Source of the DNA: an uncultured Collinsella sp.
Lineage (GTDB): Bacteria; Actinomycetota; Coriobacteriia; Coriobacteriales; Coriobacteriaceae
Assembly: GCA_902493895.1 (NCBI GenBank)
Contig: CABUQW010000008.1
Span: 1 to 58,017 of the forward strand
Reading direction: 5' to 3'
DNA: 58,017 nt
The notes beneath the pieces are model-generated. The model was not told the DNA's origin and searched no databases. It worked only from the letters and a program-made list of their open reading frames with translations. Below, piece after piece: positions 18,076 to 26,735 of the stretch (its first letter is position 1; each line of letters begins with the position of its first letter). Position numbers and translations under genes: made by a program.

Positions 18076-18417
18076 TTACTCCTCGGCGCCCTCAGCGGCC
18101 TCAGCGGCAGCCTTAGCGGCCTCGGCCTCTTTGGCGAGCTGCTTCTTGGACTTCTTGACGACGGTCTCGGTCTTCTCGCCCTCGTTGGCGGCCTTGACCA
18201 GAGCGGCGACGGCGTCGGTGAGCTGAGCGCCCTTGGACTGCCAGTCGGCGATCTTCTCGAGGTCGAGGTTGATGGTCTTGGGGGCGGTCATCGGGTTGTA
18301 GCGGCCAACCTCCTCGATGATACGACCGTCACGCGGGGCGCGGGAATCGGCGACGACGACACGGTAGTACGGACGCTTCTTAGCGCCGTGACGAGCAAGG
18401 CGAATCTTGACTGCCAA
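18076..18417 (-). CDS. rpsP: 30S ribosomal protein S16
   Basis: Small-subunit assembly protein. The 113-residue product opens AVKIRLARHGAKKRPYYRVVVADSR and includes GRYNPM, both diagnostic of S16. It carries a C-terminal extension of about 30 residues rich in lysine, alanine and glutamate. The start is a TTG at 18417, eight bases after GGAGG; no ATG is available at this position. It is the first gene of the rpsP-KH-rimM-trmD-lepB operon and is divergent from dinB. Confidence 0.95.
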   Translation of the reverse strand: MAVKIRLARHGAKKRPYYRVVVADSRAPRDGRIIEEVGRYNPMTAPKTINLDLEKIADWQSKGAQLTDAVAALVKAANEGEKTETVVKKSKKQLAKEAEAAKAAAEAAEGAEE

Positions 18418-18473
18418 AGGAAACTCCTCCAACCAAGCAGCTTTAGGCTGCAACTACAAACAAACAGTTGAAC

Positions 18474-18502
18474 ATAATACGCCATCGACGCGGGCAGGTG
18501 AA
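18474..18502 (-). promoter_or_regulatory. Promoter of the rpsP operon
   Basis: TTCACC (18497-18502) and TATTAT (18474-18479) on the minus strand are 17 bases apart. Transcription would start about 50 bases before the rpsP TTG. A second possible pair, TTGCAA and TAAGAT with 16-base spacing, lies further upstream on the same strand. Confidence 0.55.
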
Positions 18503-18606
18503 GTCCGTGAGACCAACTTCTTCGGTGTAGTCGAGGGCAAATCCATATCTTAGACAAGAATTCGGGATTTGCAAGCACATACACGCACCCCACATGAGCT
18601 GCGCGG

Positions 18607-18612
18607 TATACT
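18607..18612 (+). promoter_or_regulatory. -10 element of dinB, close to the start codon
   Basis: TATACT ends seven bases before the A of the first dinB ATG (18619), so the transcript could begin at or next to the start codon. No convincing -35 hexamer is seen 16-18 bases upstream. Confidence 0.4.
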
Positions 18613-18618
18613 CATGAC

Positions 18619-19872
18619 ATGGAAAGACGCGAACATACATACGGTTATGAGGATGCCATGGGCGTCACGCCGCCTCCCTGGACGGGTCCGGCGGTGGGCC
18701 TGATGGACCTCGATGCGTTTTTTGCGAGCGTGGAAATGCTCGATCATCCCGAATGGCGCGGAAAGCCGCTCATCGTGGGCGGAGACGCCGATTCGCGTGG
18801 CGTCGTGTCCACGTGTTCGTATGAGGCGCGTCGCTTTGGCGTGCACTCTGCCATGCCCTCGGCCGAGGCGCGGCGCTTGTGCCCGCAAGCCATTTGGACA
18901 CACGGGCACTTTGACCGCTACCGCGAGGTGAGCGCGCAGGTCATGGCGATTCTCGCCGACGAGACCCCGCGTGTTGAGCGCGTATCCATCGACGAAGCCT
19001 TTATCGATATCACACCGGGTCGCTTTGCGCCCGAAGACCCGCTGCTGGTTGCGCGGCGTATAAGCGACCGCGTGGCAGGGCTGGGAGTGACCTGCTCCAT
19101 TGGCGTGGGCTGCAACAAGACGGTCGCAAAGATCGCAAGCGAGCGGGATAAGCCGTTTGGGCTGACCATCGTGCGCCCCGGAACCGAGCAGCGCTTTTTG
19201 GCCGCGCTGCCGGTATCTGCCATGAGCGGCATCGGGCGCTCGGCCGAGGAGCGACTGCGCCGCATGCGCATCTACACCCTCGGCGAGCTATCACGTGCAC
19301 CGGAATCCACCTTGGCCTCTATTTTTGGCGTCAACGGCGAACGCATGCGCCAGCGTACGCTGGGACTCGAAATCTCCGAAGTCACGAGCCTCGATGAAGA
19401 GCGCGAGGTCAAGTCGGTCAGCAATGAACGCACCTTTGCTAAAGATTTAACTGAGCGTGGGGATATTGAGGCGGCGATTGCGCTGTTGGGAGAGTCAGTG
19501 GGACGCCGCCTGCGCCGTCAGGGGCTGACGGGTGCCACGGTAACGCTCAAGCTTAAGTATTCGTATGGCAGCGGGCGTACGGCACAGCGCCGGCTGCCTC
19601 ATCCGACCGACGATGAGAACATCTTCGTGGCGGTTGCACTCGAACTGCTCGACAACATCTGGCAGGATGGTATGCATGTTCGCTTAGCGGGCATCGGCAT
19701 GAGCGACTTCGACCACCAAGGCGGCATCCAGACTGACCTGTTCTGCGAGATCGATGACCGCGGAGCCCAATCCAGCGACCGCCGCGACCTCTCCGTCGCC
19801 ATCGACGCCGTCCGAGACAAATTCGGCGACACCGCCCTTTCCTTCGGCCGCCAATCCCGCTTCAACGATTAA
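18619..19872 (+). CDS. dinB: DNA polymerase IV (Y-family)
   Basis: Error-prone translesion polymerase. The 417-residue product has the catalytic acidic motif MDLDAFFASVE, steric-gate region SYEARRFGV, SIDEAFID in the palm, GVGCNKTVAKIAS and the helix-hairpin-helix GIGRSAEERL. A little-finger domain follows. It is the only plus-strand housekeeping gene in the window. Two starts are possible: ATG 18619, which would make a leaderless message from the TATACT element, or ATG 18658, preceded by GAGG five bases upstream and giving 404 residues. The catalytic motif begins about 14 residues after the second, closer to the usual spacing. Confidence 0.94.
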   Translation: MERREHTYGYEDAMGVTPPPWTGPAVGLMDLDAFFASVEMLDHPEWRGKPLIVGGDADSRGVVSTCSYEARRFGVHSAMPSAEARRLCPQAIWTHGHFDRYREVSAQVMAILADETPRVERVSIDEAFIDITPGRFAPEDPLLVARRISDRVAGLGVTCSIGVGCNKTVAKIASERDKPFGLTIVRPGTEQRFLAALPVSAMSGIGRSAEERLRRMRIYTLGELSRAPESTLASIFGVNGERMRQRTLGLEISEVTSLDEEREVKSVSNERTFAKDLTERGDIEAAIALLGESVGRRLRRQGLTGATVTLKLKYSYGSGRTAQRRLPHPTDDENIFVAVALELLDNIWQDGMHVRLAGIGMSDFDHQGGIQTDLFCEIDDRGAQSSDRRDLSVAIDAVRDKFGDTALSFGRQSRFND

Positions 19873-19884
19873 CCGCCTTTGGGC

Positions 19885-19927
19885 AAAAAGAAAGCCGGGC
19901 AGGTGCGGAAAACCGCACCTGCCCGGC
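19885..19927 (-). terminator. Intrinsic terminator of the obgE-nadD-yqeK-rsfS unit
   Basis: Perfect 15-bp stem (19894-19908 with 19913-19927) with a four-base loop, followed on the minus strand by CTTTCTTTTT-like T-rich sequence. It lies between the convergent dinB and rsfS genes; on the plus strand there is no T-run, so it mainly serves rsfS. Confidence 0.85.
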
Positions 19928-19968
19928 GATATGCGTGAGGGTAGCTAAACCCCGTCTCAAATGAGCTA

Positions 19969-20424
19969 CTAGAGGAGGTTGAGGGGGAGCTGGGGGGCGT
20001 CTCCCCAGAGTTTCTCGAGGCGGTAGAAGTCGCGGGCTTCGGGAGTGAAGACGTGGACGACAACCGAACCATAGTCCATGAGCATCCAGGTCTTCTGCTC
20101 GCGACCCTCGATGGAGAACGGGTGCTCGCCGCAAGCCTCGACGACCTTCTCCTCGATCTCGTCGACGATAGAATCGACCTGGCGGTTATTGGTACCGGTG
20201 GCAAGCACAAAGTAGTCGCATACGTCGGAAAGCTCGGTCAGGTCGAGCACCTGAACGTCCTCGCCCTTCTTGTCGTAGGCGGCCTGCGCGGCGGCGCGGG
20301 CGACATCCTCGGCGGCGACACCGCTCGCGGACAGCGAGGCGGCAGTGCGGTCGGACGTGGCGGCGAAGCTCTTGTGCTCCACATGTTCAAGAATCTGCTC
20401 GTCGGTCATGGTCTCGTCGGCCAT
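19969..20424 (-). CDS. rsfS: Ribosomal silencing factor RsfS
   Basis: Binds L14 and blocks subunit joining when nutrients are short. The family domain occupies about residues 42-145 of 151 and includes VLDLTELSDVCDYFVLATG, NNRQVDSIVDEIEEKV and WMLMDYGSVVVHVFTPEARDFYRLEKLW. The first 40 residues form a low-complexity, alanine-rich extension not needed for the domain. It lies downstream of yqeK and nadD, the order nadD-yqeK-rsfS being widely conserved. Confidence 0.94.
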   Translation of the reverse strand: MADETMTDEQILEHVEHKSFAATSDRTAASLSASGVAAEDVARAAAQAAYDKKGEDVQVLDLTELSDVCDYFVLATGTNNRQVDSIVDEIEEKVVEACGEHPFSIEGREQKTWMLMDYGSVVVHVFTPEARDFYRLEKLWGDAPQLPLNLL

Positions 20425-20451
20425 GGAATACCTCTTTCTAGACAGCCCGAG

Positions 20452-21060
20452 CTAGCGCAGCTGGGCGTAATGGTTGTAAATCGTAATAGCCGTGGGATAA
20501 AGATAGCGCCCGGACTGGATCACATAGACCAGACCCTGCGCAAAACAGGAGAAGAACAACTCATCGAGCGTCGACTCCCCAACCATCTTGCGCAGCGCAT
20601 GGGCATAATCGCCGTGGCGGTTGGGTTCGATGGCATCAGCCACAAAGACCACCATATCGAGCGGCGTCATGTCGCAAGCGCCCACGGTGTGACGGTCGAC
20701 AGCCTGAAAGACCGCCGGCGACAGCTCGGGAAAAAGCTGCGGAAGCTCATAGGCGGCAACAGGGCCATGCAAAAGCGGCGTCGCGGCGGAAGGAGAGCCG
20801 GCAATCTTAATGCCGTAATGCAGAGCGCGCGTGACCAGCTCGTCGTCGGAGAGCACTTTGTCCCAGTCATGGATCAGGCCGGCGGCAGCGGCATCAAAGC
20901 GGTCAACGCCGTAGACCTCGGCCAGATGAAGTGCGGTCTCGGCAACACCCAGCGAATGCACATAGCGCTTGCGCTTATCCTTCATGCGAACATCGAGCAG
21001 CTCTTGAATGCGCTTGAGCAGCGCGCGCTCATCGCCCTCAAACTGATCCTCTACCGACAA
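20452..21060 (-). CDS. yqeK: YqeK family HD-domain nucleotide hydrolase
   Basis: HD-domain metal-dependent hydrolase; characterised YqeK proteins cleave diadenosine tetraphosphate symmetrically. The 202-residue product has HSLGVAETALHLAEVYG, the HD pair in AGLIHDWDK, LLHGPVAAYEL and the later DRHTVG and VADAIEPNR motifs, all in family order. It lies 12 bases after nadD and before rsfS in the same operon. Confidence 0.93.
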   Translation of the reverse strand: MSVEDQFEGDERALLKRIQELLDVRMKDKRKRYVHSLGVAETALHLAEVYGVDRFDAAAAGLIHDWDKVLSDDELVTRALHYGIKIAGSPSAATPLLHGPVAAYELPQLFPELSPAVFQAVDRHTVGACDMTPLDMVVFVADAIEPNRHGDYAHALRKMVGESTLDELFFSCFAQGLVYVIQSGRYLYPTAITIYNHYAQLR

Positions 21061-21072
21061 CGTAGACCCCCA

Positions 21073-21750
21073 TCACTCAAAATCTTCTTGGCCCAAATCG
21101 GCATATAGCCTGCGTTTGCGAATGTAGCCGAGCACGGACTCGCTCGTAAGATAGCGCACGCTCATGCCGCGGGCAACTCGCTTACGAATGTTCGTCGAGC
21201 TGATCGCCAGCGCCGGAATCTGAATATAGCGCACGTCGAACGGCAGCCCCGACTCTTTGATTCGGGCACGCGCCGTATCGATATCAAAACCCGGTCGCGT
21301 CGCCGCAATAAAGGTAGCAAGCTCAGCGATTCGTTCGGCATCATGCCAGGTCACGATATCGATAATCGCGTCGGCGCCCGTAATAAAGTAGAGCTTTACC
21401 TGCGGCGGATAAAAGTCGCGAAGGGCATGAAGCGTATCGGCCGTGTAGGTTACGCCCGGACGGTCGATCTCGAACCGACTCGCCAAAAAGGCCGGGTTCG
21501 CGGCGGTGGCGAGGACCGTCATGGCATAACGGTCCTCGGCAGGCGTCACCGGCTTGTCAAGCTTAAAGGCGGGAGAGCCCGCCGGCATAAAGAGCACAGC
21601 GTCCAAGTCGAGAGACTCACGCGCCTGCTCGGCGGTCACCAGGTGCCCGTAATGGATGGGATCAAAGGTGCCACCCATAATGCCGAGCCTAAACTCCTGC
21701 CCGTCCTCTAGAGGAAGCTCGGGCAGACCGATTCCACCGCGCAGCGACAT
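21073..21750 (-). CDS. nadD: Nicotinate-nucleotide adenylyltransferase
   Basis: Joins ATP to nicotinate mononucleotide in NAD biosynthesis. The 225-residue product has the nucleotidyltransferase motif GGTFDPIHYGHL near residue 25, the FMPAGSPAFK loop, FITGADAI and the C-terminal ISSTNIRKRV signature. About 20 residues precede the usual N-terminus. It begins four bases after obgE ends. Confidence 0.95.
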   Translation of the reverse strand: MSLRGGIGLPELPLEDGQEFRLGIMGGTFDPIHYGHLVTAEQARESLDLDAVLFMPAGSPAFKLDKPVTPAEDRYAMTVLATAANPAFLASRFEIDRPGVTYTADTLHALRDFYPPQVKLYFITGADAIIDIVTWHDAERIAELATFIAATRPGFDIDTARARIKESGLPFDVRYIQIPALAISSTNIRKRVARGMSVRYLTSESVLGYIRKRRLYADLGQEDFE

Positions 21751-21753
21751 GGC

Positions 21754-23220
21754 TTACTCGCCCTCCGAGGTCTCGGCATCGTCCGCGGCATCCACCGCAT
21801 CGACAACCTCGACGCCCTCATCCGCAGCATCGGTCACGTCAATGGCCTCAACGGCAACGTCCTCGCCAGCATCCTCGAGCTCCTCGTACTCCGAGAAGTC
21901 CTCAGCGCCCTCAAAGTCAAAGGCACGCTGGCAAATGCGGACCTCGTCGCCCGCACGGCAACCGGCCTTCTCGAGCGCGTCGTCAACACCCATACGCGCA
22001 AACTTATGTTGCAGGTAAATGACGGCTTCCTCATTTTCCCAGTCGGTCTGAATGACCATGCGCTCGATGGCACGACCGACCACGCGGAAGGCACCGGGCT
22101 CTTCCTGGACAATGCGGAAACGCTTCTCACGCTGCAGGCGACGGCGCTCCCACTCATCGTCGCGCAGAACGACCGGCTCATCGGAGACCGACAGCTCGGC
22201 GCGCAGCTTAGCCACCTGCTCGCCCACGGCAAGCATCAGCGTGTTGAGGCCGGCGCCCGTAACAGCAGACACGGCAAAGAACATATGTCCATCGTCGAGC
22301 GCTGCGCGCTTGAGGTCGGCAATCTTGTCGGCCGTGCCCGGCGCGTCGCACTTGTTGGCAACGACGATCTGCGGACGCTCCGAAAGCTCGGCGCCATACT
22401 GCTCGAGCTCGCGGTTGATGATGCGATAGTCCTCAACCGGATCGCGATCCTCAAAACCGCCCGTCATGTCGACGACATGCATGATGAGTGCCGTGCGCTC
22501 GATGTGGCGCAGGAACTGGTGACCCAGGCCCTTGCCCTCGCTCGCGCCCTCGATAAGACCGGGGACGTCGGCAACGACGTAAGAATATTCGCCGGCACGC
22601 ACCATGCCGAGGTTCGGCACGAGCGTGGTAAACGGGTAGTCGGCAATCTTAGGACGGGCGGCACTCATGCGCGCGATGAGCGATGACTTACCCACCGAGG
22701 GGAAACCCACGAGCGCGGCATCGGCCATGAGCTTCATCTCGAGCTCGATCCAGTGCTCCTCGGCCGGCTCGCCCAGCTGGGCGAACGCGGGCGCACGGCG
22801 CACCGATGTCACAAAGTGGGTATTGCCCAGACCGCCGGCGCCACCGGGCGCCACGACAACGCGCTCGCCATCGTGCACCAGATCGGCAATCTCGAACATC
22901 GGGGTCTGCGTCTCGGGGTCGAGCTCGCGCACCACGGTACCCATAGGGACCTTGAGAATCAAGTCCTCGCCGCTCTTGCCGTTGCGGCGGGCACCCTGCC
23001 CGTGCGTGCCGCGCTCGGCGCGGAAGTGATGCTTAAAGCGGTAATCGATCAGCGAAGACAGCTGAGCATCGGCCTGGATGACGACATTGCCGCCACGACC
23101 GCCGTCGCCGCCATCGGGGCCGCCCTTGGGGACAAATGCCTCGCGCCTAAATGACATGCATCCGGCTCCGCCGTCGCCGCCGCACACGTTAATGCGGCTG
23201 ATATCGGTGAACTGTGACAA
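21754..23220 (-). CDS. obgE: GTPase Obg/CgtA
   Basis: Essential ribosome-associated GTPase linked to 50S assembly and stress signalling. The 488-residue product has the glycine-rich Obg domain (GGDGGAGCMSFRREAFVPKGGP), then the G domain with G1 GFPSVGKSSL, G3 DVPGLIEGAS and G4 NKCD. The C-terminal OCT domain spans about residues 355-430, and an acidic tail rich in Asp, Glu, Val and Ala follows. The start is a TTG at 23220, eight bases after AGGAGG. It is separated from rpmA only by a terminator-like hairpin, with no obvious promoter between. Confidence 0.96.
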   Translation of the reverse strand: MSQFTDISRINVCGGDGGAGCMSFRREAFVPKGGPDGGDGGRGGNVVIQADAQLSSLIDYRFKHHFRAERGTHGQGARRNGKSGEDLILKVPMGTVVRELDPETQTPMFEIADLVHDGERVVVAPGGAGGLGNTHFVTSVRRAPAFAQLGEPAEEHWIELEMKLMADAALVGFPSVGKSSLIARMSAARPKIADYPFTTLVPNLGMVRAGEYSYVVADVPGLIEGASEGKGLGHQFLRHIERTALIMHVVDMTGGFEDRDPVEDYRIINRELEQYGAELSERPQIVVANKCDAPGTADKIADLKRAALDDGHMFFAVSAVTGAGLNTLMLAVGEQVAKLRAELSVSDEPVVLRDDEWERRRLQREKRFRIVQEEPGAFRVVGRAIERMVIQTDWENEEAVIYLQHKFARMGVDDALEKAGCRAGDEVRICQRAFDFEGAEDFSEYEELEDAGEDVAVEAIDVTDAADEGVEVVDAVDAADDAETSEGE

Positions 23221-23236
23221 CAGAATCGCCTCCTAC

Positions 23237-23280
23237 AAAAAAGAGGGAGACCCTTGAATCCTAAAACTCAAGTGCCTCCC
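23237..23280 (-). terminator. Terminator or attenuator between rpmA and obgE
   Basis: A minus-strand hairpin with GGGAG/CTCCC and CTTGA/TCAAG paired blocks is followed by CTTTTTT. It ends three bases before the obgE ribosome site, so it may limit rather than abolish transcription into obgE. Confidence 0.75.
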
Positions 23281-23305
23281 ACATATGTGCTCTATGAAGG
23301 GTGAA

Positions 23306-23563
23306 TTACGCGTTCGCGAGCGGGCGTACGCTGACCCTGTGCTTGATACCCTTGTGGAACTCAACGGTACCGTCGACCAGCGCGAACAGCGTGTCGTCCT
23401 TGCCACGGCCAACGTTCTCACCCGGGTGGATGTGCGTGCCGTGCTGACGGACGAGAATCGTGCCCGTGGTTACCGTCTGGCCGGCGAAGCGCTTCGTGCC
23501 AAGGCGCTGACCGCGGGAGTCACGGCCATTACGGGAGGAACCGAGTCCTTTTTTGTGTGCCAT
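23306..23563 (-). CDS. rpmA: 50S ribosomal protein L27
   Basis: Large-subunit protein whose N-terminus approaches the peptidyl-transferase centre. The 85-residue product opens AHKKGLGSSRNGRDS and contains GQTVTTGTILVRQHGTHIHPGENVGRGKDDTLFAL, both diagnostic. It has no cleavable N-terminal extension of the Firmicutes type, consistent with the absence of a Prp protease gene between rplU and rpmA. Confidence 0.97.
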   Translation of the reverse strand: MAHKKGLGSSRNGRDSRGQRLGTKRFAGQTVTTGTILVRQHGTHIHPGENVGRGKDDTLFALVDGTVEFHKGIKHRVSVRPLANA

Positions 23564-23596
23564 TGTGTATACCTACTCTTTCGTTACGAGTGTAAT

Positions 23597-23971
23597 CTAC
23601 TCGGCGACGGGAGCCTCGGCAACAGCCTCGGCCTCTGCCTTGACAGCCTTCTTGGCGCGGGAGGTAGCCTGAACCTTCACGATCTTCAGCTTGGTAAGCT
23701 GCTGACGGTGACCCTTCAGACGACGATAACGCTTACGCTTGTGGAACTTGAAAACCAGCTGCTTCTCGCCCTTGAACTGCTCAACGATCTGAGCGGTAAC
23801 CTTGGCCTTGGCCAGCTTGTCGGGATCGGTGACGATCTTCTTACCATCGTTGAGGAAGATAACCGGCAGGGTGATCTTATCGCCCTCATTGCCCTCGATC
23901 TTCTCGACGGTGATGACATCGTCGGTGGCGACCTTGTACTGCTTGCCGCCCGTGTTAACGATTGCGTACAT
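23597..23971 (-). CDS. rplU: 50S ribosomal protein L21
   Basis: Large-subunit protein that binds 23S rRNA. The 124-residue product starts MYAIVNTGGKQYKV and has FKFHKRKRYRRLKGHRQQLT, diagnostic of L21. A tail of about 20 alanine- and glutamate-rich residues follows the normal end. I chose the ATG at 23971, which is preceded by AAGGG; upstream in-frame codons lack similarity. It is the first gene of rplU-rpmA. Confidence 0.96.
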   Translation of the reverse strand: MYAIVNTGGKQYKVATDDVITVEKIEGNEGDKITLPVIFLNDGKKIVTDPDKLAKAKVTAQIVEQFKGEKQLVFKFHKRKRYRRLKGHRQQLTKLKIVKVQATSRAKKAVKAEAEAVAEAPVAE

Positions 23972-24013
23972 GTTTACTTGCCCTTCATGCATCAGTTAGT
24001 GCAACAGCCGAAT

Positions 24014-24042
24014 ATAGTAGCAGGCGAAAATACCCCCGTCAA
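24014..24042 (-). promoter_or_regulatory. Promoter of rplU-rpmA
   Basis: TTGACG (24037-24042) and TACTAT (24014-24019), minus strand, with exactly 17 bases between. It overlaps the last codons of the upstream radical SAM-associated gene and lies about 45 bases before rplU. Confidence 0.75.
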
Positions 24043-24851
24043 CGAGTATGTGGAGCAAATCCACAAGTTCGCACAGGTATGGGGCTGACGAGTCGGCCCT
24101 CGTCGTCCTCGCATGCTTGATTCTGACGCTCGACATCGTAGGAGCAGATGGTCACGAGGTCTTGCATACCGGTGGAAACAATAGGTGCATCCACGCCCGG
24201 GGTCAAGCCCTGCAACAAAACATCAGCAGCAGAAAGCAAAATTTCCGGACGCATGGAGCCCTCGTTGTCGGCATGGGTGTCGAGCATGAGCACCAAATGG
24301 TCCAGGCGCTCCCCCGCCGTGAGCTCATAGCCCACGAGCGTGTGATCCAAATCCAAGCGTTTGCTCTTTTTGCCGCGCGCGTAGTCGATGCCATGGCCCG
24401 CGCGCAGCGTGTCGATCGCACGACGCACCTCGTCGGCGCTTACGGGCGCCTCGGGATCCAAGTGCAGGTCGATGCGATACGACAGGCGCGTGAGCTGCGC
24501 CGTCAACGCCGGCGTGCGCACGTCGATGTACGCCGCCTCGATGGGCGCCAAATCGGCCGGAGACGCCGCAGCCAGGCGCCCAAACGCCTCGTCGAGCGCC
24601 ACGAACTCGGTCATAAACAGGTCATACCACTCGCAGGTCGACGACGTACCAACCGGTAGCGCCGAAGAGAAGCCCACGCGCATGTGCGGAGAGAAGCCCT
24701 GCGTGACGGCATAGGGAAGTCCCGCACGGCGCACGATGCGCTCAATGGTATGGATTACTTCGAGATGGCCCAGGTACTTAAGGCGATCGCGCTTGCCATA
24801 GCGAACACGAAGCCTAAAGAGCGAGGGGTTGTCGGTCAGGCGCTCACTCAT
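24039..24851 (-). CDS. Radical SAM-associated DUF2344 protein (TIGR03936-like)
   Basis: Partner of the B12-binding radical SAM protein encoded just upstream; in other bacteria the two are separate or fused, and the reaction is unknown. The 270-residue product has the family opening RLRVRYGKRDRLKYLGHLEVIHTIERIVRRAGLPYAVTQGFSPHMRVGFSSALPVG. This is recognisable by its basic patch and GFSPHMR motif. It overlaps its neighbour by four bases, indicating coupled expression. Confidence 0.88.
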   Translation of the reverse strand: MSERLTDNPSLFRLRVRYGKRDRLKYLGHLEVIHTIERIVRRAGLPYAVTQGFSPHMRVGFSSALPVGTSSTCEWYDLFMTEFVALDEAFGRLAAASPADLAPIEAAYIDVRTPALTAQLTRLSYRIDLHLDPEAPVSADEVRRAIDTLRAGHGIDYARGKKSKRLDLDHTLVGYELTAGERLDHLVLMLDTHADNEGSMRPEILLSAADVLLQGLTPGVDAPIVSTGMQDLVTICSYDVERQNQACEDDEGRLVSPIPVRTCGFAPHTR

Positions 24852-26725
24852 GCGCGATCACCCATCAATACATTCTTGGCGTGGAGCGTGGGGCAGATCC
24901 CGCAGCCGGTACACGACGTGCGGGTGCAGTCGGGAGTCGTGACGCCCTCGAGCGAGCGACGGTACTCGCGCTCGAGGAAGCCGCGCGTACAGCCGGGGCT
25001 CACATGCTCCCACGGCAGGTGCCAGTCCAACTCGTAGGGCAGGTGCACGAGCTCATTGAGGTCGATGCCGTTTTTGGCAGCAGCCTCCTTCCAGTTATCG
25101 AGCGAGAAATGCTCTACCCAGGCGTCAAAGCGAGAGCCCGAGCGCCAGGCATCGATGATGACGGGCGTCATGTCACGACCGGCGCGGGACAGCGCGGCCT
25201 CGATGAGCGAGGTCTCGGCATCGTGGTAATGCACGCGGACGGCACGGTTGCGAACGCTCGTGACAAGCAGCTTCTGGCGACGCTTGACGTCGTCGTAGTC
25301 GAGCTGCGGGCACCACTGGAACGGCGTGGCAGCCTTGGGGATAAAGACCGAAACCGAGATGGACACCGAAATCGAGCCGCGACGAGCCTTGGGCACCACG
25401 GAACGACCGAGCTCCAGTACGTGATCGGCCAGATTGGCGATGGCCACGATGTCCTCGTCGCGCTCGCCGGGAAGGCCCATCATAAAGTAGAGCTTCATGC
25501 GGTTCCAGCCGGCCTCGAAGGCCGCCTTGGCCGCACGGTCCAGGTCCTCCTCGGTCACGTTCTTGTTAATGATGTCGCGCATGCGCTGGCTGCCGGCCTC
25601 GGGCGCGAACGTCAGGCCGCCCTTCTTTTCGCCGGCGACCGACTCGGCCATATCCACGCCAAACGAATCCAGGCGCTGCGACGGAATAGACACGCGAATA
25701 CCCGTATCCTCCAGGCGACGGTTGAGTCTGCCGAGTACGTCGCGAATGCAGGAGTGGTCGGTCGTGGAGAGCGAGGTCAGCGACACCTCGTCATAGCCGG
25801 TCTTTTCCAGACCCTGAATCACCGACGAGACGATCTGGTCTGCCGAGCGCTCGCGCACCGGGCGATACGTCATGCCGGCCTGGCAAAAACGACAGCCGCG
25901 GGCGCAGCCGCGCAGGATCTCGATAGACAGGCGGTCGTGGACCAGCTGCGCATAGGGCACGCACGACTGCGACAACGGATTCGTGGCGCCGAAATCCTCG
26001 ACAACGCGCTTGTAGACCACAGTCGGCGCATCCTTACCCTCACGCGGCACGGTGTAGCCATGCGGCGAGCAGGGCTCGTCGTGACGAACCTCATAGAGCG
26101 ACGGCACGTAGTTGCCGGCAATGGATGCAAGCTGCTCGACAATCTGCGCGCGCGGGACTCCTTCGTCACGCAGGCGGCGATGCAGCTGGCAGGTCTCGAG
26201 CAGCGATTCCTCGCCCTCGCCGATGAGGATGGCATCGAAGAAGGCCGCGTACGGCTCGGGGTTGTACACCGAGGGGCCGCCGGCGATGATGATGGGGTCG
26301 TCTTCGCCACGGTCGGCCGCTAACAGCGGAATGCCAGCGAGGTCGAGTGCCTCGAGGAAGTTCGTCACCGCCATCTCGTGCGGCACATGCAGACCGACGA
26401 TATCAAACGAAGCGACCGGCGCTGCACCCTCGAGCGAGAGCAGCGGGATGCCCGCCTCGCGCATGGCGTCACCCATATCTGGCCACGGCACATAGCCACG
26501 CTCGCAGGAGATGCCCTCGGCCTGGTTAAGGATGTTGTAGAGGATGGCGATACCCTGGTTGGGCAGACCAACCTCGTACACATCCGGGTAGATCAGGCAG
26601 CAACGGTAATCGGCATCAGCCTTGGAAAGCGTGCCCCACTCGTGATCGATATAGCGACTCGGCTTCTCGACCTTGGCGAGCAGCGGCTCAATTAAATGAA
26701 AACAGTCTTGGTATGCAACGCGCAA
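24848..26725 (-). CDS. B12-binding-domain radical SAM protein (TIGR03960-like)
   Basis: Iron-sulfur enzyme of unknown substrate. The 625-residue product has an N-terminal B12-binding-like domain (CLIYPDVYEVGLPNQGIAILYNILN, then GPSVYNPEPYAAFFDAILIGEGEE). The radical SAM cluster motif is RGCARGCRFCQAGMTYRP at about residue 275, giving the CxxxCxxC cysteines. A further C-terminal cysteine group (CTRTSCTGCGICP) may bind a second cluster. The start is TTG at 26725. The pair with the DUF2344 gene next to rplU/rpmA/obg is typical of anaerobic Gram-positive genomes. Confidence 0.9.
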   Translation of the reverse strand: MRVAYQDCFHLIEPLLAKVEKPSRYIDHEWGTLSKADADYRCCLIYPDVYEVGLPNQGIAILYNILNQAEGISCERGYVPWPDMGDAMREAGIPLLSLEGAAPVASFDIVGLHVPHEMAVTNFLEALDLAGIPLLAADRGEDDPIIIAGGPSVYNPEPYAAFFDAILIGEGEESLLETCQLHRRLRDEGVPRAQIVEQLASIAGNYVPSLYEVRHDEPCSPHGYTVPREGKDAPTVVYKRVVEDFGATNPLSQSCVPYAQLVHDRLSIEILRGCARGCRFCQAGMTYRPVRERSADQIVSSVIQGLEKTGYDEVSLTSLSTTDHSCIRDVLGRLNRRLEDTGIRVSIPSQRLDSFGVDMAESVAGEKKGGLTFAPEAGSQRMRDIINKNVTEEDLDRAAKAAFEAGWNRMKLYFMMGLPGERDEDIVAIANLADHVLELGRSVVPKARRGSISVSISVSVFIPKAATPFQWCPQLDYDDVKRRQKLLVTSVRNRAVRVHYHDAETSLIEAALSRAGRDMTPVIIDAWRSGSRFDAWVEHFSLDNWKEAAAKNGIDLNELVHLPYELDWHLPWEHVSPGCTRGFLEREYRRSLEGVTTPDCTRTSCTGCGICPTLHAKNVLMGDRA

Positions 26726-26735
26726 CGGAAAACCC

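Noticed and set aside
18630..18643. SOS box in dinB (GAACATACATAC)
   Set aside because: The second half does not match the GTTC arm of the LexA consensus, and it lies after the first start codon.
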